64,000 nt of DNA from Saccharopolyspora_C sp047200635 (GCF_047200635.1 NZ_JBJZOI010000013.1:1-64000), one strand, 5' to 3'. Numbered from the stretch's first letter, positions 7,701 through 16,841 are shown. Notes: generated by a model not told the origin, from the letters alone. Numbers and translations: made by a program.

Positions 7701-8522
7701 ATGAACGAGGTCCGAGGATCGGTGGTGGTCGGGATCGATGGCTCCCGGCCCGCCGAGCTCGCCGCCGGGTGGGCGGCCGTGGACGGACGCGGCCGGAACC
7801 TGCCGGTGCACCTCGTGTTCGCGCTGGGCGGGGTCAGCCCGGTGCTGCCCGGGACTTATCCCATGCAGTGCTACTACGAGGGGATCGACAGCAACGCGCG
7901 CGAGCGCCTGGACGCGGCGGGCGACGTGGTGCGGGCGGCGGCGCCGGACGTCCGGATCACGACGGCGGTCACCAACCAGCCGCCGGTCCCGGCCCTGGTG
8001 GACCTGTCGCGGCAGGCGCACCAGGTCGTGCTGGGGCACCGGGGGAGCGGCGGGTTTCCCGGGCTGCTCCTGGGCTCGGTGGCCACCGGGGTGTCGGCCC
8101 GCGCGCACAGCCCCGTGGTGGTCGTGCGCGGTGACCCGGACGCGACCGGCCCGGTGGTGGTGGCGGTCGACGGCAGCCCGGCCGGAGACGCGGCGCTCGA
8201 CGCGGCGTCCGAGCGCGCCTCGCGCGCGGGACTGCCGCTGGTGGCCGCGCACGCGGTGCCGGAGCACCACCGAGCGCCCGCTGGGTTCTTGGAGGAGCAC
8301 GTCGCGGCGTGGCGGCGGCGCCATCCCGAGGTGGATCTCCGCTGGGTCGAGGAGCGCGGTGATCCGAGGGAGCTGCTGCTGGCGCAGGCGCGACGGGCCA
8401 GCCTGGTCGTGGTGGGCAGCCGAGGTCGCGGCGGTTTCCGGGGCCTCCTGCTCGGGTCGACCAGCCAGGCCCTGCTGCACCACGCCGCCTGCCCGGTGCT
8501 GGTCGTGCGCGCGCGGGCCTGA
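7701..8522 (+). CDS. Universal stress protein, tandem domains
   Basis: The protein has 273 residues and two USP domains. Domain 1 runs from VVVGIDGSRPAELAAGWA to GHRGSGGFPGLLLGSVAT, and domain 2 ends GSRGRGGFRGLLLGSTSQ. Both ATP-loop patterns are intact. The ATG at 7701 follows GGGGGAGGGG. It heads a rightward run of three USPs, an APH-like/P-loop kinase and a fourth USP. A hairpin overlaps its stop codon, which may reduce read-through to the next gene. Confidence 0.92.
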   Translation: MNEVRGSVVVGIDGSRPAELAAGWAAVDGRGRNLPVHLVFALGGVSPVLPGTYPMQCYYEGIDSNARERLDAAGDVVRAAAPDVRITTAVTNQPPVPALVDLSRQAHQVVLGHRGSGGFPGLLLGSVATGVSARAHSPVVVVRGDPDATGPVVVAVDGSPAGDAALDAASERASRAGLPLVAAHAVPEHHRAPAGFLEEHVAAWRRRHPEVDLRWVEERGDPRELLLAQARRASLVVVGSRGRGGFRGLLLGSTSQALLHHAACPVLVVRARA

Positions 8523-8534
8523 CCTGGCCCGCGC
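8511..8534 (+). terminator. GC hairpin over the USP stop codon
   Basis: GCGCGGGCC (8511-8519) pairs with GGCCCGCGC (8526-8534) around a six-base loop. The TGA stop at 8520-8522 lies in the loop. There is no U-tract, as is usual for high-GC actinobacterial terminators, so its strength is unknown. Confidence 0.45.
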
Positions 8535-8559
8535 CGCGCGGGCGGCCCGGGCACCACCA

Positions 8560-8573
8560 GGGACTCTCGGCTC
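8560..8573 (+). promoter_or_regulatory. DosR/DevR-like box
   Basis: GGGACTCTCGGCTC matches 11 of the 12 fixed positions of GGGACnnTCGGCCC, the core shared with mycobacterial DosR sites. It is 86 bases before the GTG of the next USP and 38 bases after the previous stop, so it could give this USP its own hypoxia-type promoter. Confidence 0.5.
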
Positions 8574-8658
8574 TACCGGGTCCGGCGAGCCGGTGCGTGT
8601 AATCGGGATTCGCGCGGGGAGCGCTCGCGGGAACCGAGGATCGGCGCGTGGAGGTTCG

Positions 8659-9531
8659 GTGGAGCGGACGGTGGTGGCCGGGATCGACGGCTCGGCTTCG
8701 GCTCTCCGGGCCGCTCGCTGGGCGGCGCTGGAAGCCCGTCGGCGGTCGGCGCGCTTGCACCTGCTGCACTGCGACGTGAAGTCGCTCGTGGTCGTGCCGG
8801 ACTACCCGGTCGTGCCCCCGCGGCAGGCGTTCCTGGACAGCATCCGCGAGGAAGCCGAGGAATCCCTGCGGCAGGCGGCGGACCAGGTGCGCGAGGTCGC
8901 GCCGGACGTCGGCGTGGACACCGAGTTCCGCATGGGGTCCCCGGCGAGCGGGCTCGTCGAGCAGTCCCCGCGGGCGGAGCTGGTGGTGCTGGGCAGCCGG
9001 GGGCTCGGCGGGTTCACCGGGCTGTTGATCGGTTCGGTGGCGATCGCGGTGGCCGCGCACGCCCGGTGCCCGGTCGCGGTGGTGCGCGGGGAGCGCCGAC
9101 CGGACGAGACCGATCCGGTCGTCGTCGGGGTCAGCGGGTCCCGGCACGACGCGGCCGCCCTCGGCTACGCCTTCGAGCTCGCGGCCGCCCGGGAGGTGCC
9201 GCTGCGCGCGGTGCACGCCTGGCACTCCCTGGCGCAGGACGAGGCTCGGCTGCGGCACCGGGTCGACGAGGGGTGGGCCGTGGCCCAGGCCGATGAGGAA
9301 CGCCTCCTGACCGAGGCGCTGGCGGGTTGGTCCGAGGACCATCCCGATGTCGTGGTGCAGCGCTTCGCACCGCTGAACAAGCCCGCGCGGGCCCTGCTCG
9401 CGCACGCGGAGCAGGCGCAGCTCGTCGTGGTCGGTGCCCGGGGGCGAGGAGGTTTCACCGGGCTGGTGCTGGGCTCCACCAGTCAGCACCTGGTGCAGCA
9501 CTCGCCGTGCCCGGTGGTGATCGCGCGGTGA
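8659..9531 (+). CDS. Universal stress protein, tandem domains
   Basis: The protein has 290 residues and two USP domains with full nucleotide-loop patterns (GSRGLGGFTGLLIGS and GARGRGGFTGLVLGSTSQ). It closely resembles the 4904-5779 protein along its whole length, including shared HARCPVAVVRG-type and SPCPVVIAR endings, which suggests duplication within the island. The GTG at 8659 is chosen because GGAGG lies four bases upstream and the USP fold starts at once (VVAGIDGSASALRAARWA). Confidence 0.92.
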   Translation: MERTVVAGIDGSASALRAARWAALEARRRSARLHLLHCDVKSLVVVPDYPVVPPRQAFLDSIREEAEESLRQAADQVREVAPDVGVDTEFRMGSPASGLVEQSPRAELVVLGSRGLGGFTGLLIGSVAIAVAAHARCPVAVVRGERRPDETDPVVVGVSGSRHDAAALGYAFELAAAREVPLRAVHAWHSLAQDEARLRHRVDEGWAVAQADEERLLTEALAGWSEDHPDVVVQRFAPLNKPARALLAHAEQAQLVVVGARGRGGFTGLVLGSTSQHLVQHSPCPVVIAR

Positions 9532-9581
9532 GCGCGACGCCCCGCGCGGAGCGCGGGAACGGAGCGGGTGAGGAGGGGAAC

Positions 9582-10019
9582 ATGGCCGAGGTCGACCGGA
9601 TCCTGGTCGGGGTCGACGGTTCACCAGGTTCGCGGGCCGCTCTCCAGTGGGCCCTGCGCTACGCCGAGCAGGCCGGAGGGGAGGTCGCGGCGCTGATCGC
9701 GTCCGGGATCCCCGCGCTGATCGACGTCGCGATGCCGATGCCCGGTGAGGGCGTGACCGAGCACGCGGCCGCCGTGCTGCGCCGGGCCGTGGACGAGGCG
9801 CTCGCCTCGGCGGGAAGCGGTGTCCACGTGCGCCGGATCGTCGTCGAGGACCACGCGGCCCGCGCCCTGCTCGACGAAGCCGTCAACGCCGACCTGCTGG
9901 TCGTCGGCCACCGCGGGCGCGGCGGGTTCGCCGGCGCGCTGCTGGGGTCCGTCGCGCAGCACTGCGTCCGCCACGCCTCGTGCCCGGTGGTGGTCGTGCG
10001 CGAGGCGCCGAGCTCGTGA
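9582..10019 (+). CDS. Universal stress protein, single domain
   Basis: The protein has 145 residues and one complete USP domain, from ILVGVDGSPGSRAALQWAL to GHRGRGGFAGALLGSVAQ. The ATP-loop motif is intact. It sits between a tandem USP (50-base gap) and the APH-like/P-loop kinase (98-base gap). The ATG at 9582 follows GAGGAGGGG. Single-domain USPs usually dimerise to rebuild the two-fold arrangement of the tandem forms, so it may be a partner of its neighbours. Confidence 0.92.
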   Translation: MAEVDRILVGVDGSPGSRAALQWALRYAEQAGGEVAALIASGIPALIDVAMPMPGEGVTEHAAAVLRRAVDEALASAGSGVHVRRIVVEDHAARALLDEAVNADLLVVGHRGRGGFAGALLGSVAQHCVRHASCPVVVVREAPSS

Positions 10020-10117
10020 GCCCCGCCGACCGGGCGCGCTGGTGCGCCGGATCCCGTCCGCGCGGAGGTCACGCGCCGCGAGCGCTGCGGACGAGTCGCC
10101 GGAACGGAGGAGGAGCG

Positions 10118-11593
10118 GTGACGGGAGCTGACGAGACACCGGCCGGGGGGCGGGAGCCCGCGGCGGTCGCCGAGAGCCACACCGCCGTGCTGCTGTTCAC
10201 CGGGGACCGCGCGTACAAGGTCAAGAAACCGGTCGACTTCGGCTTCCTGGACTTCAGCACGGCCGAGGCCAGGGAGCGGGCGTGCCGCCGGGAGGTGGAG
10301 CTGAACCGCAGGCTGGCACCGGACGTCTACCTCGACGTGGCGCGGGTGCTGGACGGGCGCGGCCGCACCTGCGACTGGATCGTGGTGATGCGGCGGATGC
10401 CCGCGGAACGCCGGTTGTCCACCGTGGTCCGGAGGCGCGGTGCGCCGCTCGCGGAGCTCGAGCGGATCGCCCGGGCGCTGGCGTCGTTCCACAGCACCGC
10501 GCGGACGGGGGCGGACATCGCGGCGGCGGGACGGGCGCCCGCGCTGCGCGGGCGGTGGAGCGACAACCTCGCGGGCGTGGAGCCGTTCGTGGGGGAGCTC
10601 CTGGACCCCGCGGAGTTCGAGGAGATCGGCCGGTCGGCGCTGGAGTACGTCGACGGCCGCGTCCCGCTGCTGGAGGAGCGCGCCCGCCGCGGGCGCGTGG
10701 TGGACGGCCACGGCGATCTGGTCGCCGACGACATCTTCTGCCTGGACGACGGCCCGCGGTTGCTCGACTGCCTGGAGTTCGACGACGAGCTGCGGCACGT
10801 CGACGGGCTCGACGACGCGGCCTTCCTGGCGATGGATCTCGAACGCCTCGGGGCCGCGGACCTCGGGAGGCGGTTCCTGCGCTGGTACCGGGAGTTCTCC
10901 GGAGCGGAGGCGGCGGACTCGTTGGCCCACCACTACCTCGCCTACCGGGCCTTCGTCCGCGCGAAGGTCGCCTGCCTGCGGCACGCGCAGGGGGCGAGCG
11001 GGTCGGCGGAGGAGGCTCGGCTGCTGGCGGGCATGACCCGCGCGCACCTGCGCGCCGGGCAGGTGCGCCTGGTGCTGGTGGGCGGGCTGCCGGGCACCGG
11101 CAAGTCGACGGTGTCGGGTTCGCTCGCGGACCGGTTGGGGGCGGTGCTGCTCAGCACCGATCGGGTGCGCCGCGAGCTCGCGGCCGGGTTGGGCGAACCC
11201 GCGCACGCCGGGTACGGGCGCGGGCTGTACGCGGCGGAGCACGTGCGCGAGACCTACTCGGAACTGCTCGCGAGGGCGCGGACGCTGCTGGAGCACGGCG
11301 AGAGCGTCGTGCTCGACGCCAGCTGGAGCGATGCGGACGAACGGGCCCGGGCCAGGCGCATCGCCCAGCTGACCCGCTCCGCGCCGGTCGAACTGCGCTG
11401 CGCGGCCCCCGGGTACGTGACCGCCGGGCGGATCGCGGACCGGGCGGGCGACCTCTCGGACGCGACCCCGGACGTCGCCGCGCGGATGGCCGCCGACTTC
11501 GCGGAGTGGCCGGAGGCCGTGCCCGTCGACACCGCGGGCTCGCCGCAGGAGGCGATCGCCGCCGCGCGCCGAGCCCTCGCCGAACCGGGCTGA
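10118..11593 (+). CDS. APH-like/P-loop kinase fusion (Rv2004c type)
   Basis: The protein has 491 residues, close to the 498 of M. tuberculosis Rv2004c, a DosR-regulon member. The N-terminal half resembles aminoglycoside/choline phosphotransferases (YKVKKPVDFGFLDFS near residue 35, GHGDLVADDIF near 200). The C-terminal half starts at about 315 with a P-loop, LPGTGKST, followed by LLSTDRVRREL, as in gluconate-kinase-like zeta-toxin folds. Substrate is unknown. The GTG at 10118 follows GGAGGAGGAG. It is flanked by USP genes in the same direction, so co-expression is likely. Confidence 0.85.
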   Translation: MTGADETPAGGREPAAVAESHTAVLLFTGDRAYKVKKPVDFGFLDFSTAEARERACRREVELNRRLAPDVYLDVARVLDGRGRTCDWIVVMRRMPAERRLSTVVRRRGAPLAELERIARALASFHSTARTGADIAAAGRAPALRGRWSDNLAGVEPFVGELLDPAEFEEIGRSALEYVDGRVPLLEERARRGRVVDGHGDLVADDIFCLDDGPRLLDCLEFDDELRHVDGLDDAAFLAMDLERLGAADLGRRFLRWYREFSGAEAADSLAHHYLAYRAFVRAKVACLRHAQGASGSAEEARLLAGMTRAHLRAGQVRLVLVGGLPGTGKSTVSGSLADRLGAVLLSTDRVRRELAAGLGEPAHAGYGRGLYAAEHVRETYSELLARARTLLEHGESVVLDASWSDADERARARRIAQLTRSAPVELRCAAPGYVTAGRIADRAGDLSDATPDVAARMAADFAEWPEAVPVDTAGSPQEAIAAARRALAEPG

Positions 11594-11635
11594 GCGTGGG
11601 CCCGCGAACACCGGAGCCGGAAGGGGGAGATCGCG

Positions 11636-12133
11636 ATGCGAGGCGCGGAGATCGTGGTGGGAGTCGACGGCGAACCCGCTTCGCGGCGCGCGTTGCGCTG
11701 GGCGGTGCGCGAGGCGCGCCGCCGGGGGAGTCCGCTGCGCGTGGTCATGGTGTGGTCCTCCCACGCGGTGCTGGCCGGTCCGGGCCCGCTGCTGATGAAC
11801 CCGGAGCTCGCCCCGCACCACGCGGAGCGGGAGCACCGGGAATCGCTGCGCGAGGTGCTGGCCGAGTGCACCTCGGGCGTCCCCCTGGACGTGCGCTCCG
11901 AGCTCGTGGAGGGGCGGCCGGCCGAGGTGCTGGCCGAGCGCTCCCGGAGCGCCGAGCTGCTGGTGCTCGGCGACCACGGAAAGGCGACGATGGCGGAGTC
12001 CGTGCTCGGCAGCGTGGCGCTGCACGCGATCCGCCGCGCCGAGTGCCCGGTCGTCGTCGTCCCGCACGGGGTCGCGGAGGACGCGCTGCGCGCGGACCGG
12101 GGCGGTCCGGGCCTCGACCCGGTGCTGGGCTGA
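11636..12133 (+). CDS. Universal stress protein, single domain
   Basis: The protein has 165 residues with one USP domain (IVVGVDGEPASRRALRWAV to GDHGKATMAESVLGS) and a short extra C-terminal tail of about 20 residues. The nucleotide loop keeps G-x2-G-x9-GS but lacks the arginine-glycine-rich filling of its paralogs, so it is one of the more diverged copies. GGGGGAG precedes the ATG at 11636. It ends this rightward run and converges on the formate dehydrogenase operon. Confidence 0.9.
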   Translation: MRGAEIVVGVDGEPASRRALRWAVREARRRGSPLRVVMVWSSHAVLAGPGPLLMNPELAPHHAEREHRESLREVLAECTSGVPLDVRSELVEGRPAEVLAERSRSAELLVLGDHGKATMAESVLGSVALHAIRRAECPVVVVPHGVAEDALRADRGGPGLDPVLG

Positions 12134-12148
12134 CGCCGCGCGCGGCGT
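12133..12148. terminator. Perfect palindrome between convergent stops
   Basis: ACGCCGCGCGCGGCGT is a 16-base perfect palindrome lying exactly between the USP stop (12131-12133) and the formate dehydrogenase stop (12149-12151). It may serve as a shared terminator, although a palindrome without a loop makes only a short hairpin. Confidence 0.35.
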
Positions 12149-14848
12149 TCAGCGCCGCTCCCGGCCCGGGGGTGCGACGGGGCGGACGTCGACGGCGGTC
12201 ACCTTGTACTCCGGGCACCCGGTGGCGGCGTCCGCGTGCGACGAGGTCACGGCGTTGATCTCCGCACCGGGGAAGTGGAACGCGGCGAAGACCTCCCCCG
12301 GGCGGACGTCGCGGGTGGTGCGCGCGGTGAGCACCGCCGCGCCCCACCGGCTCGTCACGCGGGCTGCCTCGCCGTCGGAGAGGCCGAGGCGCGCGGCGTC
12401 GTCGGGGTGCACGTCGAGCGTTTCCCCGGGCAGCAGCCGCAGATCCGGCGTGCGGCGGGTCATCGAACCGGTGTTGTAGTGCTCCAGGCGGCGGCCCGTG
12501 ACGAGCGTCAGCGGGTGCTCGGCGTCGGGCGCGTCTCCGGGCGGGCGGTACGGCACCGCGGCGAGCTCCGCGCGCCCGGAGGGCGTGGCGAACCCGTCGA
12601 GGAACAGCGCGGGCTCGTCGGGCTCGCCGGGGGCGCGGCACGGCCAGTGCAACGGGCCCTCGCGGTCGAGCCGTTCGTGCGAGACGCCCGCGAACAGGGG
12701 CGCGATCGAGGCGCACTCGGCCAGCGCGTCCGACGGAGCGGGGCACCCGAGGTCGGCGCCGAGCGCGTCCGCCAGCCGGTGCAGGATCCGGAAGTCGTCG
12801 GCCGCCTCCCCCGGCGGGTCCAGCGCGGCCCGGACGCGCTGGAAGCGGCGGTCGAAGTTCACGAAGGTGCCCTCCTTCTCCAGGAAGGAGGCCGCGGGCA
12901 GCACGACGTCGGCGTGCTGCGCCGTCCGCGACAGGAACAGGTCGTGGCAGACGACGAATTCGCACGAGCGCAGCGCCTCGCGAACGTGAGCGGTGTCCGG
13001 GTCGCTCTGCAGGATGTCCTCGCCGATGACGTGCAGCGCCCGAACGCGCCCGGAGATCGCCGCGTCGAACATCTCGGGGATGCGCAGGCCGGGTTCGGCG
13101 GGGACCGGGTGCCGCCAGGCCCGCGCGGTGCGGTGCCGCACGGCCGGGTCGGCGACGGCCTGGTAGCCGGGCAGCAGGTCGGGCAGCGCGCCCATGTCGG
13201 ACGCGCCCTGGACGTTGTTCTGTCCCCGCAGCGGCAGGATCCCGCAGCACCCCGGCTCGCCGACCGAGCCGCGCAGGATCGCCAGGTTCGCGAGGGCGCG
13301 GACGCCGTCGGTGCCGTGGGCGTGCTCGGTCACCCCCAGCCCGTAGATGATCGCCGGGTTCCGGGAGCGGCCGAACAGCCGCGCGGCGGCCAGCAGGTCG
13401 CGCGCCGGGACCTCGGCGATCGCGCCGACGGTTTCGGGCGCGTAGTCGCGCAGCAGCGCGGCCAGCTCCGCCCGGCCCGAGGCGCGCTCGCGCAGGAACT
13501 CCTCGTCGACGAGGTCCTCGCCCAGCAGCACGTGCGCGAGCGCGTGGAACACCGCGACGTTCGACCCCGGCTTGCAGCGCACGTGGACGTCCGCGAGACC
13601 GGCGAGCTCGGTGCGCCGGGGGTCGACGACCACCAGGCGCGCCCCGCTCAGCACCCGCTGCTTGATGCGGGCGCCGACGACCGGGTGCGCCTCGGTGGGG
13701 TTGGCCCCGGCGAGCAGGACGCAGTCGGCCCGGTCGAGGTCGTCGAGCGAGTTCGTGCCACCGGCGAGGCCGAACGCGGCGGTGAGCCCGGTCGCGGAGG
13801 GCGCGTGGCACAGCCGCGAGCAGTTGTCGACGCTGTTGGTCCCCAGCGCGGTGCGGGCGAACTTCTGCGCGAGGTAGTTCTCCTCGTTCGTGGCGCGCGC
13901 GGAGGAGATCAGGGCGAACGCCTCGGGACCGTGCCGCTCGCGGATCCGGGCGTACCGCTGGGAGATGAGGGCCAGCGCCTCCGCCCACGTCGCTCGTTCG
14001 AGCTGGCCGCGTCGGCGGACCAGCGGTCGCGTGAGCCGGTCGGCGGCGTCGGTGAAGCCGTGCGCGAAGCGCCCCTTGACGCAGGCGTGCCCGCGGTTCA
14101 CCGGGGCCGCGCGGTGCGGCGTGATGGCGGCGATCCCCTCGTCGCGGACGTGCACGTCGAGGGCGCACCCCACCCCGCAGTAGCCGCACGTGGTCGTGGT
14201 GGTGCGGGAGATCGGCCGGAGGTCGAGCAGGCCGGGTTCGGACAGCGCCCCGGTCGGGCAGGTGTCCGCGCAACCACCGCAGGCCACGCACGGGGATTCC
14301 GCCCACGGTCCGCCGTCCCCGGCGGAGACCGCGGTGTCGAACCCGCGACCCGCGAGCTCCAGGGCGAAGGTGCCCTGGACCTCCGCGCACATCGCCACGC
14401 ACCGCCCGCAGGCGATGCACAGATCGCGGTCGAGCTTCACGTAGGGATGCGAGTGGTCGAGCCCCCGATCGTGGGCGGCGGCGGGAAAGCTCGTTCCGGT
14501 GAGGCCGAAGTGCAGGCACGCCCGGACGAGTTCGCTGCGCTCGGGCGGCACCTCCAGCGCGCGCGGGGGCAGCTCGGAGAGGATCAGCTCCAGCGCGGCC
14601 CGGGCCGCGTCGCGGGACTCGGGCGCGCGGGTGTCGATGCGCATCCCCTCGGAGACCGGGGTGGTGCACGCGGCCACGACCCCGCCCGCCGCGCGCACCA
14701 GGCACACGCGGCACGAGCCCTGCGGGGTGAGCCGTTCGTCGTGGCACAGCGCGGGAATCTCGACGCCGGCGGCGCGCACCGCCGCCAGCGCGGTCGAACC
14801 GTCCGGCACTTCGACGGCCGCCGCACCGTCGACCCGCACCCGCGTCAT
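12149..14848 (-). CDS. NAD-linked formate dehydrogenase, molybdopterin (alpha) subunit
   Basis: The protein has 899 residues. It starts with a [2Fe-2S] domain (cysteines 35, 46, 49, 61) and goes on to two ferredoxin-type [4Fe-4S] sets (144-154 and 187-197). A molybdopterin oxidoreductase domain follows, with its own cluster CGYCGVGC at 221-228 plus C256. NCSRLCHAPS at 342-351 places a cysteine at 347, where selenocysteine or cysteine ligates molybdenum or tungsten in formate dehydrogenases, so this is the cysteine form. A C-terminal pterin-binding domain ends the chain. Its ATG overlaps the beta-subunit stop (ATGA), so the two are coupled. It should oxidise formate in the cytoplasm and pass electrons to NAD through the partner. 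FdhD and cofactor genes are not in the window. Confidence 0.9.
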   Translation of the reverse strand: MTRVRVDGAAAVEVPDGSTALAAVRAAGVEIPALCHDERLTPQGSCRVCLVRAAGGVVAACTTPVSEGMRIDTRAPESRDAARAALELILSELPPRALEVPPERSELVRACLHFGLTGTSFPAAAHDRGLDHSHPYVKLDRDLCIACGRCVAMCAEVQGTFALELAGRGFDTAVSAGDGGPWAESPCVACGGCADTCPTGALSEPGLLDLRPISRTTTTTCGYCGVGCALDVHVRDEGIAAITPHRAAPVNRGHACVKGRFAHGFTDAADRLTRPLVRRRGQLERATWAEALALISQRYARIRERHGPEAFALISSARATNEENYLAQKFARTALGTNSVDNCSRLCHAPSATGLTAAFGLAGGTNSLDDLDRADCVLLAGANPTEAHPVVGARIKQRVLSGARLVVVDPRRTELAGLADVHVRCKPGSNVAVFHALAHVLLGEDLVDEEFLRERASGRAELAALLRDYAPETVGAIAEVPARDLLAAARLFGRSRNPAIIYGLGVTEHAHGTDGVRALANLAILRGSVGEPGCCGILPLRGQNNVQGASDMGALPDLLPGYQAVADPAVRHRTARAWRHPVPAEPGLRIPEMFDAAISGRVRALHVIGEDILQSDPDTAHVREALRSCEFVVCHDLFLSRTAQHADVVLPAASFLEKEGTFVNFDRRFQRVRAALDPPGEAADDFRILHRLADALGADLGCPAPSDALAECASIAPLFAGVSHERLDREGPLHWPCRAPGEPDEPALFLDGFATPSGRAELAAVPYRPPGDAPDAEHPLTLVTGRRLEHYNTGSMTRRTPDLRLLPGETLDVHPDDAARLGLSDGEAARVTSRWGAAVLTARTTRDVRPGEVFAAFHFPGAEINAVTSSHADAATGCPEYKVTAVDVRPVAPPGRERR

Positions 14849-16494
14849 CCGGACCGGCCCCCCAGCTCCTCGCGGTAGGTCCGCAGCAGGCTGCGCACCG
14901 CACCGGGGACGCCGCGGCCGAAGCCGCACAAGCTGGCCCGCGCCATCACGTCCAGCACGCGCCGCTGCGCGTCCACGTCGCCCGCGGCGGTCAGCTCGCT
15001 GCCCTGCCGGGTCCCGATCCGGCAGGGTGCGCAGGCTCCGCAGCTCTCCGAGGCGGCGAACGACCACACGTGCTGGAGCAGGTCCCGGGCTCGCACCGCG
15101 TCGTCGATCGCCACGAGACTGCCGTGGCCCAGCGCGACCCCCGCGTCGGCGAGGGCGTGCGCGGTGAGCGGCACGTCCAGCTCGTGCGGCGCGAGGAAGC
15201 CCCCCAGCGGCCCTCCCACTTGCACGGCCCGCAGCCGGTGACCGTCGCGCAGGCCCCCGCCGATGCCGTCGACGAGGTGGCGCAGCGGCGCGCCGAACTC
15301 GACCTCGCACACGCCGGGCGCGCGGAAGCGCTCGCTGAAGCAGACCAGCTTCGTGCCCGGTTCCCGCTCGGTGCCCAGGCGCGCGTAGGCCGAGGCCCCG
15401 TGCCGCAGGATCCAGGGCACCGCGGCCAGCGTCTCCACGTTGTTGACGGCGGTCGGCTGGTGCCGCACGCCGCGCTCGGTCGGGTAGGGCGGGCGGGGCA
15501 GCACCCCGCCGCGCAACCCCTGCAGCGCCCGCAGCAGCGCCGTCTCCTCACCGGCGACGTAGGACCCCGCGCCCCGGACGATCTCGACGTCGAAGTCCAC
15601 CGCGGAGCCGTGCACGCGGAGGCCGAGGTGGCCGGCGGCGCGGGCTTCGGCGACCGCGTCCCGCAGGATCCGGGTGGCCTCCGGGTACTCCGAGCGCACG
15701 AAGGCGAAACCGCGCCGGGCCCCGACCGCCAGCCCGGCGAGCGCGAGTCCTTCGAGCACGCGGTGCGGATCGCCCTCCATGAGCAGCCGGTCGCAGAACG
15801 ATCCCGGATCGCCCTCGTCGCCGTTCGCGACGACGTACCTCGGCGGCCGCCCGCGCCGGGCCGCCCGCCACTTCGCCGCCACCGGGAACTCCGCGCCACC
15901 CCTCCCGCGCAGGCCGGCGGCGCCGACCTCGCCGAGCACCGCGTCGGAGCCGTCGACGACGGCCTCCGGCCAGACCTGCCACGCCGGTTCGCCGCCGACC
16001 AGACCGGACAGCACCACCGGCTCGCACTCGCTGCGGAAGGGCAGGGCGGGCGCCGGATCGCGGGTGTCCGAGCCGAGTCCTTCGTAGACCCCGGGGCCCG
16101 CGAGGGGAGTGGCGCCGTCGAGGACGGCGGGGGCCGCGTAGCAGAAGCCCAGGCAGTGCGCGCACGCCGACGACGTCGCTCCCGCGCGCTGCCGTCCGGC
16201 GTCCGCGAGCGCGGACTCCGCCCGGGCGACCGGCCTGCCCCCGGTGGACACGAAGCACGAGGTGCCGGTGCACACCTGCACGTGCCGCGACCGGACCTCG
16301 CCGTGGAGATCCGCGTAGAACGACGTCGACCCGGTCGCGGCCGCCACCGGCCACCGGAGCTCGACGGCGATCTCCTGCCGCTCCCGCCGCCCGAGGGTCC
16401 CGCGACGGTCGTGCAGGGCGCGGATCCGGTCGAGCGCGCCGATCCCCGCGGCGCCGAAGCGCCGCTGCCAGGACACGAACGCGCCTGGTGTCAT
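14845..16494 (-). CDS. Formate dehydrogenase NAD/FMN (beta-gamma fused) subunit
   Basis: The protein has 549 residues and fuses a NuoE-like thioredoxin-fold [2Fe-2S] domain (CTGTSC at 75-80, then CLGFC at 114-118) to a NuoF-like part. The NuoF part shows GRGGAEFPVAAKW, NGDEGDPGSFCDRLLMEGDP (FMN site) and GAGSYVAGEETALL. A C-terminal SCGACAPCRIGT supplies ligands for a [4Fe-4S] cluster. This is the FdsB/FdsG arrangement of soluble NAD-dependent formate dehydrogenases in a single chain. It transfers electrons from the alpha subunit to NAD. GGGGG precedes the ATG at 16494. Confidence 0.9.
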   Translation of the reverse strand: MTPGAFVSWQRRFGAAGIGALDRIRALHDRRGTLGRRERQEIAVELRWPVAAATGSTSFYADLHGEVRSRHVQVCTGTSCFVSTGGRPVARAESALADAGRQRAGATSSACAHCLGFCYAAPAVLDGATPLAGPGVYEGLGSDTRDPAPALPFRSECEPVVLSGLVGGEPAWQVWPEAVVDGSDAVLGEVGAAGLRGRGGAEFPVAAKWRAARRGRPPRYVVANGDEGDPGSFCDRLLMEGDPHRVLEGLALAGLAVGARRGFAFVRSEYPEATRILRDAVAEARAAGHLGLRVHGSAVDFDVEIVRGAGSYVAGEETALLRALQGLRGGVLPRPPYPTERGVRHQPTAVNNVETLAAVPWILRHGASAYARLGTEREPGTKLVCFSERFRAPGVCEVEFGAPLRHLVDGIGGGLRDGHRLRAVQVGGPLGGFLAPHELDVPLTAHALADAGVALGHGSLVAIDDAVRARDLLQHVWSFAASESCGACAPCRIGTRQGSELTAAGDVDAQRRVLDVMARASLCGFGRGVPGAVRSLLRTYREELGGRSG

Positions 16495-16514
16495 CCGGTC
16501 GACCCCCGTTCGAT

Positions 16515-16528
16515 CATCCGAGCGTCCG
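16515..16528 (-). promoter_or_regulatory. Weak DosR/DevR-like box
   Basis: On the minus strand, CGGACGCTCGGATG matches 8 of 12 fixed positions of GGGACnnTCGGCCC. It is only 20 bases before the formate dehydrogenase beta start, an awkward distance for an activator site, so it is listed as a possibility only. Confidence 0.2.
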
Positions 16529-16556
16529 CGCACCACCGGTGGTTCGTGGCGAACGC

Positions 16557-16841
16557 TCAACCCGCTTCGAAGCTCCAGTGCCGCAGCACGACGATCGCGG
16601 TCCCCGCCGCGGCCGCCACCAGCATCGCCCCCGCGTCTCCGATGATCAGGCACAGCGCGGCGAGCAGGAACAGCACCGCCGCCAGCCACATCCGGGCCGG
16701 CCACCGGTGCAGCAGGTTCCAGACCGGGCGCGGCCGGGTCAGCTTCCGGGCGAAGTCGGGGTCGTCCTCCGAGAGGTGCCGACCGATCTCGTCCAAGCGA
16801 CGGCGTTCGTCCCTGCCCATCATCACGTGCTCCAGCGGCAT
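16557..16841 (-). CDS. DUF3040 small membrane protein
   Basis: The protein has 94 residues. The N-terminus MPLEHVMMGRDERRRLDEI and the following LSEDDPDFARKL are typical of DUF3040, a family of small actinobacterial membrane proteins. Two hydrophobic segments near residues 47-64 and 68-85 form a hairpin. The start at 16841 follows the family pattern rather than a strong ribosome site. It is 62 bases before the formate dehydrogenase operon in the same direction. Function is unknown. Confidence 0.8.
   Translation of the reverse strand: MPLEHVMMGRDERRRLDEIGRHLSEDDPDFARKLTRPRPVWNLLHRWPARMWLAAVLFLLAALCLIIGDAGAMLVAAAAGTAIVVLRHWSFEAG

Noticed and set aside
13808..13811. Possible selenocysteine at the formate dehydrogenase active site
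   Set aside because: The codon at residue 347 is a normal cysteine codon and the frame has no internal TGA.
12236..14878. Long plus-strand open frame opposite the formate dehydrogenase alpha gene
   Set aside because: It lacks any recognisable domain and is a mirror of a clear molybdopterin enzyme on the minus strand.
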